DNA from: Lentisphaeria bacterium UBA1732
GTDB lineage: Bacteria; Verrucomicrobiota; Lentisphaeria; Victivallales; UBA1829
Reading direction: 5' to 3'
DNA: 15,367 nucleotides
Assembly (NCBI GenBank): GCA_002315855.1
Contig: DCIG01000074.1
Location: 14,222 to 29,588 of the forward strand
Position numbers and translations under genes: made by a program. Shown piece by piece: positions 1-7,727 of this stretch (within the stretch, counting starts at the first letter, position 1; every line of letters begins with the position of its first letter). The notes beneath the pieces were generated by a model that was not told the origin of the DNA, did no database searches, and worked only from the letters and a program-made list of their open reading frames with translations.

Positions 1-3000
1 AGAAGCGGCGGTTTTCGGTTTGGACGATGTATTGGAGACCGGATTTTTTGAGGATGTACCTGAATTTTGGCGAGTACGTGTGTGCGTGCCATTGGCGGGA
101 CGGAGCTGTCCGCCGGAAGAGGAAGACTGTCCGGACGGACGCAACGAGGGAGAGGACGACGAGGGGGGCAAGGCACCTTTCTGCGGAGCATTTTTGTCAT
201 AGTACAGCATGATTTTCAGCTCGCCTGTTTTCAGGAAACTTTCTTCGCGGCAAAGCATCACCGAGGGCATTTTATCCTGCGGGACAATGCTCGAAGGACT
301 AAGCGTATACGGGGCACAGACGGCATTCATGCGATAGAGGGCAGTAAACGCTTTCAGGAGCTGAATATCCTGTTTCGCCGCGACGAAACGGGCGGCATCC
401 TGCGGCACACCTTTCCGAATGAGCATATCACGAAGTTCCCATACAAGAGCCTGCTGAGTTCCAAGGGAACTGCCGAAACGGTCGAGTTCCGCCGTACCGC
501 TGTCACGACGGATCATACCAAGAAACATCACCCACACCAGCATACTGAATACCACATACACGGCAAGCAGAACCGTCAAAATCTGATTGCACATATCTTT
601 TGGGAAAAGGCGTTTCAGGAGGTCGCGGAACATTCGTGCGCCATCCGCGGCAAGGATGCAGAGGAACGGCAAGCCGCCCGCCGCACTGAAGCAGCAGGAG
701 CGGTCAGAACCGAAGTACATCAGACCGACTTTGGCGGTTACTATGGCGCACAGAAGAAGAGCCCAGCCGCGTTTTCTGTTGAAAATACCAATTGAAACGG
801 CGGTCAAACCAATGCAGGAGGAAACAAATGCCGCCACAATCAATGTAATATTGGCTCCGGGATCGGAGTGATTAAGACCGGGAGAGCAGAATGTATCCGA
901 AAAACCGGCGTAACCAATCACAAAGAGAAGTTTTTCCAGACAGGCGAGCTTGCCGGGAGCAAAAAGAATCAGCAGGAGGGAAGCCGCGACCATTGTGAAA
1001 ACGGCCCATTTCGGGGGGGGGGGTTTGCTGAAAAGCAGAAGCAAAGCCGCGCCGACGGGAAGCATCAGAGATGCCGCGTCCATGGATTTCATGGAGATGA
1101 CTGCATAGGGAGAGGCGAACAACAGCAGGACGGGAATATCCCAGTTGACATTCAGTATTTCTGCGGCTTTTTTGAGGCAGAATACGGTCGCAGACATCAC
1201 GAGGAGTGTTTTCAGGAATGCCAGAATCAGGATATTTTTGCTGAACAACGCCAGCACGGAAAAAAAGCCCTGACCGAGATACAGCCCCGCAAAAGGAAGA
1301 TCAGCGGGATTCGAATCGAAGGGATTCCGAGCAAAACACACACTGCTTTCGCGGACACCCCACGGCACGGCACCGGGGAAAAGCAAGGTCAAAATCATTG
1401 CCGTTATGACAAGTGCAGTCAGGGTTCTGATATGCGGGATTTTCAATCCGGCGGGGAGGAAGAAGCGTTTCAGGGCATCGCGGGAGCAGTACACGAAAAA
1501 GCCGCAGAAGCCGCACAGGATGACAAACAGAAGAATGCGCGAAACACCGTAGTTCATGCCGAGGAGTTCGCCCAGCGTGAACGTGGAGGCGCGGGCAAGA
1601 GCTTCGCGGTCCTTCCGAATTGCGTGAAGAGCCAGCGGAGTTTTCAGAATGGAGGGAGCGTGCGTGTCAAACAAATGCGCATAAGTGGTGGAATACAGCG
1701 GGGACGGGTCGGGCTCCGAAGTCATGGGTGTATAGCAGGCTATGGCAAACATATTCATGAGGGAAATGAGAACCGTCAAAAGGAAAAGCCAGCGAGTTTT
1801 CGGGCGTTTCAACAGTGCGGAGAGAGCCAGAATCGCCCACGCAGGGAACGCGGGAATCATGTATCGCGCCACCGTGGTTGCACCGCCGTGCCAGCCATTG
1901 AAAAAGGAATTCATCGCCAGAAGAAGAAGTATGGTCCCCGCACAAAGCAAGGCAATCTGTCTGTGGAAGCCGCCGCGTTTCCACATCGCCGCGAAACCGG
2001 GGAACGCAAACACAAAAAAGGGCATCATCAGCAAAACGCCGCGTTTCACACCGATGAGGAGTTCCGCAGGAATCCACGGGGAAACCATGCCGGCCATGCC
2101 GTTTCCTTTGTAAATCGGATTGATGAACTGCGCGGCGAATGAAAACGGCGAACCGAAACACATCTGATTATAAAGGCAATAAAGGCAAGCAAATGGGACA
2201 GCCCCTGCAAAGAAACGCCATGATTCTTTTTTCTTTTTCCAAAGCAGAACCGGAACGACCATCGGCAGAAGAATCCCTGCGGAATAATCCAGCAGGACAG
2301 CCGCCGCAAAAAATGCCCCGCTCCAGAATAAACTCCGTCGCGTGCCTTTCAAGTAACGTTCCAAGGAAAAAATCAGACACGCCGCAACGGCGGTATGTGC
2401 CAGAAGCGTAATACTGTACGGAAACAGCGCAGTGCCTAAAACGGTCAGGAGCGCACCGAAAACGGCTTTTGTTTCAGAGAATCCAAGCCGGAGCAGAATA
2501 CTGAGCATTCCCAGCACGGAAAAAGCCGTCGGGAGAACAGACATCATGAAGTTCAGATACCACGCATTGAAGATTTCCGCATAGGGGGAAATTCCTGCCC
2601 CGGAGGGACATAAAAGGCGTTCCACGGGATACACGGGAGCAAGCAAAGCAATTCCGAACCAAGTTGTTCCCGGAGATTTATTGGAATAATAATGTCCGGC
2701 GTAGAATGACCAGTCGGTGGTATTCATACGGCGTTCCGGATCAAAGAGATAACGATCAATGCGGAAAGTATGGGCGTTTTCGCCTGTATTCTCGAAAAAC
2801 GCCTGAATCGCATCATAGCGGGCAGTCTGATTGATGTGTCCGGCGTGGAAGAACCATACGCATGGAATCAGCACCGCAAGGAACAGCATCAGCTTGATTT
2901 TCCGGGAAATCAAGAAGCAGGCCGCGTCTTTTTTCTGCGGCAAAACATCTCCCGGAGGCAATGCGTCCGACGCATTTCCCAGCTGAATCTCTGTTTCCCG

Positions 3001-3015
3001 GTCATGCTCATTCAT
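1..3015 (-). CDS. Large GT-C/GT39-like membrane glycosyltransferase with extra membrane domain (3' end outside window)
   Basis: The frame stays open from the ATG at 3015 to the window edge: 1005 codons with no stop. An AGGAAAG Shine-Dalgarno lies about 7 nt upstream. Residues 1-510 resemble polytopic lipid-linked-sugar glycosyltransferases of the GT39/PMT_2 type. Supporting motifs are ARYDAIQAF (65-73) in the first external loop, YSNKSPGTTW (110-119), LLAHTAVAA (204-212), YNQMCFGSPFSF (282-293), KRGVLLMMPFF (324-334) and GG..TVARYMIPAFP near 377-392. Relatives I know of usually end near this point. Here a second polytopic region of unknown family follows (about 510-840), then a soluble stretch and a Ser/Pro/Thr/Asn-rich tail from about 946. 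The family uses polyprenyl-phosphate sugars at the outer face of the inner membrane; acceptor and sugar are unknown. It starts 41 nt after prmA, so it is probably the last gene of the metX operon. The family call is from motifs read by eye; the C-terminal half is unassigned. Confidence 0.8.
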   Translation of the reverse strand, partial: MNEHDRETEIQLGNASDALPPGDVLPQKKDAACFLISRKIKLMLFLAVLIPCVWFFHAGHINQTARYDAIQAFFENTGENAHTFRIDRYLFDPERRMNTTDWSFYAGHYYSNKSPGTTWFGIALLAPVYPVERLLCPSGAGISPYAEIFNAWYLNFMMSVLPTAFSVLGMLSILLRLGFSETKAVFGALLTVLGTALFPYSITLLAHTAVAACLIFSLERYLKGTRRSLFWSGAFFAAAVLLDYSAGILLPMVVPVLLWKKKKESWRFFAGAVPFACLYCLYNQMCFGSPFSFAAQFINPIYKGNGMAGMVSPWIPAELLIGVKRGVLLMMPFFVFAFPGFAAMWKRGGFHRQIALLCAGTILLLLAMNSFFNGWHGGATTVARYMIPAFPAWAILALSALLKRPKTRWLFLLTVLISLMNMFAIACYTPMTSEPDPSPLYSTTYAHLFDTHAPSILKTPLALHAIRKDREALARASTFTLGELLGMNYGVSRILLFVILCGFCGFFVYCSRDALKRFFLPAGLKIPHIRTLTALVITAMILTLLFPGAVPWGVRESSVCFARNPFDSNPADLPFAGLYLGQGFFSVLALFSKNILILAFLKTLLVMSATVFCLKKAAEILNVNWDIPVLLLFASPYAVISMKSMDAASLMLPVGAALLLLFSKPPPPKWAVFTMVAASLLLILFAPGKLACLEKLLFVIGYAGFSDTFCSPGLNHSDPGANITLIVAAFVSSCIGLTAVSIGIFNRKRGWALLLCAIVTAKVGLMYFGSDRSCCFSAAGGLPFLCILAADGARMFRDLLKRLFPKDMCNQILTVLLAVYVVFSMLVWVMFLGMIRRDSGTAELDRFGSSLGTQQALVWELRDMLIRKGVPQDAARFVAAKQDIQLLKAFTALYRMNAVCAPYTLSPSSIVPQDKMPSVMLCREESFLKTGELKIMLYYDKNAPQKGALPPSSSSPSLRPSGQSSSSGGQLRPANGTHTRTRQNSGTSSKNPVSNTSSKPKTAAS
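1013..1023 (-). repeat. 11-nt C homopolymer inside the membrane glycosyltransferase gene
   Basis: Eleven consecutive G on the plus strand (C in the coding strand) encode the proline run of K-PPPP-K, residues 664-669, between two hydrophobic segments. At the present length the frame is open on both sides. Reading the sequence with one C fewer gives a TGA about 14 codons later; with one C more, a TAA about 46 codons later. This is the arrangement expected of a slippage-prone contingency tract, but a sequencing-length error of a multiple of three cannot be excluded. Confidence 0.9.
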
Positions 3016-3056
3016 TGTTCATTCTTTCCTGCGACGTGTCCGGTCAAAAACGGGAA

Positions 3057-3947
3057 TCAAGGCACGCGGAATACGCCGCCCGTCCATTCGCGCTCGGTGG
3101 AGTTGGACAATTCCTTGCAGCCGAGTTCTTCAAATTCCCTGCGGACATTGGGGTATTCGGTGGCAAGGATACCGGCCAGAATCAAAATGCTCTGCGGTTT
3201 GACCAAAGAGACGAGGTGTTTTTTGCCTTCAATCAAGGCGGAAGACAGGATATTCGCCGCGACGATGTCATACTGTCTGCCGGCAGGATAATCCAGCAGG
3301 GACGACACAGCCAAATCGAGTTCGCTGTCGGGAATGCCATTTTTCTGAGCGTTTTCACGGGCAATCGGAATCACATCGGCATCGATGTCGAATGCGCGGA
3401 CAGGACGGCAGCCCAGCATGTGCGCGGCAATGGAAAGGATTCCTGACCCGCACCCTGCATCCAGAAATGACAGAGGTGCTTCGGCGTTTTCCGTAAATTC
3501 ATCAATGGCGGCAATGCAGGATTTCGTGGTGGCATGCTGACCAGTACCAAAGCTCATGCCGGGGTCAAGCACCATAACATGCTGACCTGCGGAAGGCGTG
3601 TACTGCTCCCACGAGGGACGCACAACAATACGCGGCGAAATCTGCATGACCTTGAAATGAATTTTCCAGGATTCCGACCAGTCTTCCTTTTTAATCTGAC
3701 CGAGTTCGATTTCGACCAGATCGACGCCGTATTCATGCCATTCCGGCTGGAGGTCGATGAGCTGTTTCCGAACTTCTTCGGAGTGAGCCAAATCCTGACA
3801 GTAGACGGTATATTTGACCTGCTTGGTCTCTTCATCTTTCCATGTGCTGAAATCAAACCCCAAAGCATAGAAAAACTCGACAGCGCACTGGGTAACAGGC
3901 GAAGCGTCAATGGCAGTAACACAGTAAATAACAGGAGCAGGAATCAT
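3057..3947 (-). CDS. prmA: Ribosomal protein L11 methyltransferase PrmA
   Basis: A 296-residue SAM-dependent methyltransferase of the usual PrmA length (about 290-300). It trimethylates lysines and the N-terminus of ribosomal protein L11 in the cytoplasm. The N-terminal L11-binding region spans about 1-110. The family linker motif DPGMSFGTGQHATT is at 128-141. The SAM-binding motif I, LDAGCGSGIL, is at 162-171, and the PrmA-typical post-I/IV motif DIVAANIL is at 227-234. Its ATG overlaps the metW stop as ATGA, so translation is probably coupled. It sits mid-operon between metW and the large membrane glycosyltransferase gene. The link between L11 methylation and methionine genes may be only that both touch SAM metabolism. 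Confidence 0.95.
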   Translation of the reverse strand: MIPAPVIYCVTAIDASPVTQCAVEFFYALGFDFSTWKDEETKQVKYTVYCQDLAHSEEVRKQLIDLQPEWHEYGVDLVEIELGQIKKEDWSESWKIHFKVMQISPRIVVRPSWEQYTPSAGQHVMVLDPGMSFGTGQHATTKSCIAAIDEFTENAEAPLSFLDAGCGSGILSIAAHMLGCRPVRAFDIDADVIPIARENAQKNGIPDSELDLAVSSLLDYPAGRQYDIVAANILSSALIEGKKHLVSLVKPQSILILAGILATEYPNVRREFEELGCKELSNSTEREWTGGVFRVP

Positions 3948-4588
3948 TGAATGACCTCATTTTCTTTGGAAATAACCATAATACTGTTGGATGCAAACAG
4001 GTTGGAAGAGAAACATGTCAACCGGGGAAGGAAGTCGCCCTCATTGGTGAGGGGAATTTCCTGAATGATTCTGATGCCCAGTTTATGGCAGAGTTTTTTG
4101 AAATCGTCAATTGTACCGGGGCGAATGGTCGGGGTGTCATACCATGGGAGCGGAAGATTGCGGTTGACGGGGAAGTTTCCGAAAACAAGCTGAATACGTG
4201 CATTGATATGACCGAAATTCATGTAGGACACAATGCCGCGTTTTCCCACGCGAAGCATCTCCTGAAGCAAAATGTCAGGACGCATGACCGACTGAATAGT
4301 GCGGCTCAAAATCACATAGTCGAAGGTCTGGTCCGGGAAATCAGCCAAACCGCCGTCAAGACTCGTCTGAATGACGGGAATACCACGCGCGGCACATTCC
4401 AGAATTTTGCTCTGTTCACGTTCCACACCAAGCACTTTGACATGCTTGCTCTGTTTCAGCGCATAAAGGAGACGACCGGACCCGCACCCCAGGTCGAGGA
4501 CACGCGAATTTTCCGGAATCATTTTCCGGATGATAATCAAGTCGGAGCGCTGAAGCTGGATATTACTGATTTCCTGTTTCTTATTCAT
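3944..4588 (-). CDS. metW: MetW, methionine biosynthesis methyltransferase-like protein
   Basis: A 214-residue protein of the MetW family with a SAM-binding fold: VLDLGCGSGRLL at 30-41, followed by the family-specific stretch MNFGHINARIQLVFGNFP (123-140) and LPLPWYDTPTIR (145-156). I chose the ATG at 4588 rather than the upstream one at 4672. A GGAG lies 6 nt before it, the protein then matches normal MetW length, and it overlaps metX by only 8 bp. metW accompanies metX in many Gram-negative bacteria and is needed for full homoserine acylation or methionine prototrophy in some; its exact biochemical job is less settled. The 3' end overlaps prmA by 4 bp. Confidence 0.92.
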   Translation of the reverse strand: MNKKQEISNIQLQRSDLIIIRKMIPENSRVLDLGCGSGRLLYALKQSKHVKVLGVEREQSKILECAARGIPVIQTSLDGGLADFPDQTFDYVILSRTIQSVMRPDILLQEMLRVGKRGIVSYMNFGHINARIQLVFGNFPVNRNLPLPWYDTPTIRPGTIDDFKKLCHKLGIRIIQEIPLTNEGDFLPRLTCFSSNLFASNSIMVISKENEVIQ

Positions 4589-5729
4589 TGTCAGCTCCAT
4601 TCTCCGGCAGGTTGGATAAATAACTGGAAAGCAATGAGCCGAGGGAATCCATTTCCAGCAGGAATGCGTCATGTCCGTAGGAAGACTGAATATTGCAGTA
4701 GGTTACATCGTTGGCGTTTTTCAGGAGAGCTTTCACAAGCTCCTGCGACTGATAGCTTGGGAAAAGCCAATCGCTGGAGAAGGATACAATCAAGAAAGGA
4801 CAGTGAACAGGCTTCAACGCTTCCGCAAGATTTCCATCGGTGGCATCCGACAGTCCGAAATAGTCAATCGCCCGCGTGATGTAGAGATAAGAATTGGCGT
4901 CAAAGCGTTCCACGAACTTGGTGCCCTGATGCTCCAGATAGCTTTCAATGCGGAAGTCTTTCTTGAACGCGAAATCGAAGTTATCGGAAGCCTGCAAACC
5001 GCGTCCGAATTTATTGTTCATGGATTCATCGCTGAGATAGGTTACATGCGCCAGCATACGAGCGGTAGCAAGACCTCTGGATGGCTGTTCTTCGTATTCG
5101 CCCTTCTCCCAGTTCGGGTCATTCATGATGGCTTCACGACTGATCCAGTTAAAGGAAATTCCCTGAGGGGAAACACGAGCCGTGGTTGCAATCGCGGCAA
5201 TCGCGTTCACCTTTTCGGGATAGGAAACGCCCCATTGAAGCGCAAGCATTCCGCCCATGGAACCGCCAATCACGCAATGCCACTGACTGATTCCCAAATG
5301 CTGCATCAGGCGTTCCTGAGCGCGCACCATGTCGGCAATCGTAATGACGGGGAATTTCATGTTGTAGCGTTTTCCCGTGTCAGGGTCAATGGAGCGCGGT
5401 CCGGTGGAACCGGAACATCCGCCGATGATATTGGAACAAACAACAAAGAAACGGCTTGTGTCAATCGGTTTTCCGGGGCCGACCATTTCGTCCCACCAGC
5501 CTGTTTTCTTGTCGTTTTCGCTGTATTTCCCAGCTAAATGAGCATCTCCTGTGAGGGCGTGTTCGACCAAAATGGCATTGCCGGCATCTTCTGCAAGAGT
5601 ACCGTATGTTTCGTAGCGAATGACGACATTTTTCAAAGACCGCCCGCAATCCAGCGGCAGTTCATCTTCAAAAACGTAATCGGAAAACTGAACGATTCCG
5701 ACAGAACCGGCTTCGATTTCCTGATTCAT
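4581..5729 (-). CDS. metX: Homoserine O-acyltransferase MetX
   Basis: A 382-residue alpha/beta-hydrolase-fold enzyme of normal MetX length. It acylates the hydroxyl of L-homoserine, the first committed step of methionine synthesis, in the cytoplasm. Visible landmarks are EHALTGDAH (56-64), the nucleophile elbow GGSMGGM with Ser157, the acid in FSSDWLFP (Asp320) and the histidine in YGHDAFLLE (His353). Sequence by eye does not decide between acetyl-CoA and succinyl-CoA as donor, since the MetX family contains both. The ATG at 5729 follows AAAGGA and AGGA motifs. The nearby alternative ATG runs straight into a stop. It is first gene of the metX-metW-prmA-glycosyltransferase run, with a 220-nt leader between it and the purC terminator. 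Confidence 0.95.
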   Translation of the reverse strand: MNQEIEAGSVGIVQFSDYVFEDELPLDCGRSLKNVVIRYETYGTLAEDAGNAILVEHALTGDAHLAGKYSENDKKTGWWDEMVGPGKPIDTSRFFVVCSNIIGGCSGSTGPRSIDPDTGKRYNMKFPVITIADMVRAQERLMQHLGISQWHCVIGGSMGGMLALQWGVSYPEKVNAIAAIATTARVSPQGISFNWISREAIMNDPNWEKGEYEEQPSRGLATARMLAHVTYLSDESMNNKFGRGLQASDNFDFAFKKDFRIESYLEHQGTKFVERFDANSYLYITRAIDYFGLSDATDGNLAEALKPVHCPFLIVSFSSDWLFPSYQSQELVKALLKNANDVTYCNIQSSYGHDAFLLEMDSLGSLLSSYLSNLPENGADNE

Positions 5730-5950
5730 GGCATCCTATTCCTTTCCCGATTGAAAGTCGATTGTTTTGTTTATCAATAAATGACACATTTTTTTGAGAA
5801 GAGCAACTCGATGAATTGTCCGATGACATCTGCGAGCATCCTGTCCATGCAGGAGACTACAGCAGGCGATTCATGGAAACGCACTTCCGTAAATCAAAGA
5901 GATTCGGCAGTAAGCTTATTGGCAAAAGTCTCAAAAGCCGAGTTATCTTG
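5730..5950 (-). other. metX leader without a gene
   Basis: About 220 nt between the purC terminator and the metX start hold no convincing gene. A short hairpin, TCCTG-tccatg-CAGGA, lies at about 5839-5854, and the wider region can pair CCATG with CATGG. I looked for the landmarks of SAM-I, SAM-II and SAH riboswitches, which are plausible here, and did not recognise any. No promoter close to the TTGAA-N17-TATATT pattern of the other genes is visible, although metX follows a terminator and should have its own. Confidence 0.4.
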
Positions 5951-5986
5951 AAAAAAGGAACCGCCGATTTTGAGTTCGGCAGTTCC
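5951..5986 (-). terminator. Rho-independent terminator of the rplU-purC operon
   Basis: On the minus strand GGAACTGCCGA pairs with TCGGCGGTTCC across an 8-nt loop: 11 pairs including one G-U. Six T follow directly. On the plus strand the same pair becomes a C-A mismatch and no T-run follows, so the element is directional. It begins 25 nt after the purC stop. Confidence 0.88.
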
Positions 5987-6010
5987 ATTTACAGTTGATG
6001 TCGGACAGAA

Positions 6011-6913
6011 TCAGGCAAACGATCTGCCGCTGAGAGCGCGGAGAGCACCGAGATATTTCTCGCGTGTTTTTTCCACCACTTCATTGGGCAGAGCGGGAGC
6101 CGGAGGAGTCTTATCCCACTTCAAAGATTCCAAATAATCACGGACATACTGCTTGTCCAAGCTGGGAGGATTACTGCCAAGCACGTATTCCGATTTGGGC
6201 CAGAAACGGCTTGAATCCGGAGTCAGGACTTCATCAATCAGGATGATTTCGCCATCTTCGAGTTCGCCGAATTCAAACTTGGTATCCGCGAGGATGATTC
6301 CGCAGCGTTCTGCATGCTGTGCGGCATCCTTGTAAATGCGGAGGGAGAAGTCGGACAGGCATTCCGCCTTTTCCTCGCCGATGATTTCACAGGCTTCTTC
6401 AAACGTAACGTTTTCGTCGTGTCCTTCTTCCGCCTTGGTGGAAGGAGTGAACAGAGCTTTGTCAAGTTTTTCGGAAAGCTGATAATCGTCCCGCATTTCG
6501 TAACCGCCTACGGTACCGCTCTTCTTGTATTCTTTCCAAGCACTACCGGTCAGATAGCCGCGGACAATACATTCCAGCGGAAGCGGGCGGACTTTGCGGA
6601 CAATCATCGAGCGGTCCTTCAAATCCGAAGCGTACTTCTGAAGATAATCCGGGTAATCCTGTATTTCCGAGCAAATCAGATGATTCTGAGCCCAGGAAAT
6701 ATAGTCGAACCAAAACAGAGACATCGCTGTCAAAATTTTGCCTTTATCGGGGATGCCGTTCGGCATAACGCAGTCAAAGGCACTGATGCGATCCGTTGCG
6801 ATGAAAAGGAGCGAATCGCCGAGGTCATACACGTCTCTAACTTTACCGCGATGCGGTCGAGGGAGTTCCGGTATATCCGTCTCCAGCAAAGCTCCGTTTG
6901 AATCATATTTCAT
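6011..6913 (-). CDS. purC: Phosphoribosylaminoimidazole-succinocarboxamide synthase (SAICAR synthetase)
   Basis: A 300-residue ATP-dependent ligase of purine synthesis that joins aspartate to CAIR to form SAICAR in the cytoplasm. Motifs in order: RGKVRDVYD (22-30), ATDRISAFDCVMPNGIPDKG (39-58), PLECIVRGYLTGSAWKEY (112-129), FTPSTKAEEGHDENV (155-169), then LADTKFEFG and DEVLTPDSSRFWP. It belongs to the long (about 300 aa) PurC form rather than the about 237 aa E. coli form. It begins 21 nt after rplU with an AAAGGA about 12 nt before the ATG, so it is probably co-transcribed with rplU and ends at the terminator just downstream. Confidence 0.96.
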   Translation of the reverse strand: MKYDSNGALLETDIPELPRPHRGKVRDVYDLGDSLLFIATDRISAFDCVMPNGIPDKGKILTAMSLFWFDYISWAQNHLICSEIQDYPDYLQKYASDLKDRSMIVRKVRPLPLECIVRGYLTGSAWKEYKKSGTVGGYEMRDDYQLSEKLDKALFTPSTKAEEGHDENVTFEEACEIIGEEKAECLSDFSLRIYKDAAQHAERCGIILADTKFEFGELEDGEIILIDEVLTPDSSRFWPKSEYVLGSNPPSLDKQYVRDYLESLKWDKTPPAPALPNEVVEKTREKYLGALRALSGRSFA

Positions 6914-6934
6914 ACTGGAATCATATCCTTTCCA

Positions 6935-7243
6935 TTACGCAATCGAGAGGATTCTGACCTTGGTCAGTTCCTGACGATGACCTTTGCGTTTGCGGCATCC
7001 TTTACGGCGTTTCATCTTGAACGCAATCAGTTTCGGACCGCGGAACTGTTCCACGATTTCAGCTTCGACTTTTGCGCCTTCAACGACGGGGCTGCCGACC
7101 TGAAAATCAGCGCCTTCGCCCTTGGCGAGAATTTCGGTGAAACAGACTTTTGCACCGGCTTCACCGGCGATGTGTTCGACGGCTACAACGTCCTGTTCCC
7201 GGACTTTGATCTGCTTGCCGCCAGTTGCGATAATTGCATACAT
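6935..7243 (-). CDS. rplU: 50S ribosomal protein L21
   Basis: A 102-residue protein with the canonical L21 start MYAIIATGGKQ and the basic signature KRRKGCRKRKGHRQ near the C-terminus. L21 binds 23S rRNA in the large subunit. I chose the ATG at 7243 over the in-frame ATG at 7258: GGAG (7253-7256) sits 9 nt upstream of it, and the result matches family length (about 103). The gene is normally followed by rpmA (L27); here purC follows after 21 nt and no L27 gene is present in the window. Confidence 0.96.
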   Translation of the reverse strand: MYAIIATGGKQIKVREQDVVAVEHIAGEAGAKVCFTEILAKGEGADFQVGSPVVEGAKVEAEIVEQFRGPKLIAFKMKRRKGCRKRKGHRQELTKVRILSIA

Positions 7244-7308
7244 GTTCGTGTACTCCATTGTTATGTTGAAAACAAAATTGTGTGCAAAAAATTAAAGTTT
7301 AACATTTT

Positions 7309-7336
7309 AATATACAGCCTTTCTTTTATTCTTCAA
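7309..7336 (-). promoter_or_regulatory. Predicted sigma-70-type promoter of rplU-purC
   Basis: On the minus strand TTGAAG (7331-7336) and TATATT (7309-7314) are separated by 16 nt, in an AT-rich stretch about 65 nt before the rplU start. The same TATATT -10 box occurs at the promoters of both glycosidase genes. Confidence 0.65.
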
Positions 7337-7582
7337 ATGAAAAAACGTTTTTTTTTGATTTTTCGCGTGAAGATTTTTGAGAAATCGGGAATGGAAGGTA
7401 AGAAAAGGCTTCCAGGTGCCCGAAAAAAAGGAAAACGCGATGGTTTCCGCAACAGGAGGAAAAAAACATTAAGGGGGTCCCAAAGTAAAAATCACAAGGT
7501 CTGCGGGGAGCCTTGAAAACAGCTCTCTTCCTGAATCAAGAAATTTTGCCATGTTATTTCCATGTGATTTTGTTTTTTGCTC

Positions 7583-7611
7583 TTGAATAAAGAGAGATTG
7601 TAGAGTATATT
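7583..7611 (+). promoter_or_regulatory. Predicted sigma-70-type promoter of the GH127-type gene
   Basis: TTGAAT (7583-7588), a 17-nt spacer and TATATT (7606-7611) give a near-consensus promoter. The expected transcript start near 7618 leaves a leader of roughly 110 nt before the gene. Confidence 0.72.
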
Positions 7612-7727
7612 ACATGTATCTCTTCTCAATGAAGATAAAGATACACTCATGAAACTTCAGGCGAATCAAGGAATCTCATTTGAATGGAGATCCCCTGAAT
7701 CCAACACATAAAAAATGAAAGGCAGAT

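Larger units (their letters stand above)
7244..7727. other. Divergent intergenic region between rplU and the GH127-type gene
   Basis: About 480 bp with no supported gene. It holds a leftward promoter for rplU (7309-7336) and a rightward one for the glycosidase (7583-7611). On the minus strand a weak hairpin near 7430-7449 (GGAAA paired with TTTCC) followed by seven T resembles a terminator or leader attenuator upstream of rplU. At 7512-7526 CTTGAAAACAGCTCT matches 13 of 15 positions of the arm found in the GH67 leader. Confidence 0.5.

Noticed and set aside
1013..1023. Poly-G run as an assembly frameshift breaking the gene
   Set aside because: Translation of both sides shows the frame is open through the run in the current sequence, so no frameshift needs to be assumed.
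868..2142. Long plus-strand frame (424 codons), and similarly 67-795
   Set aside because: They lie antisense to the membrane glycosyltransferase gene in the matching codon phase. Their products are rich in Arg/Gln/His/Lys with no family motif, while the minus frame shows clear GT39-like motifs and membrane segments.
5730..5950. SAM riboswitch before metX
   Set aside because: Expected from function, but none of the conserved sequence blocks of SAM-I, SAM-II or SAH classes could be recognised; kept only as an unexplained leader.
5816..5998. 60-codon plus-strand frame between metX and purC
   Set aside because: It overlaps the purC terminator, has no family resemblance and no good ribosome binding site.
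6977..7516. 179-codon plus-strand frame opposite rplU and its upstream region
   Set aside because: Antisense to L21 for half its length, ending in low-complexity Lys/Arg sequence; no supporting features.
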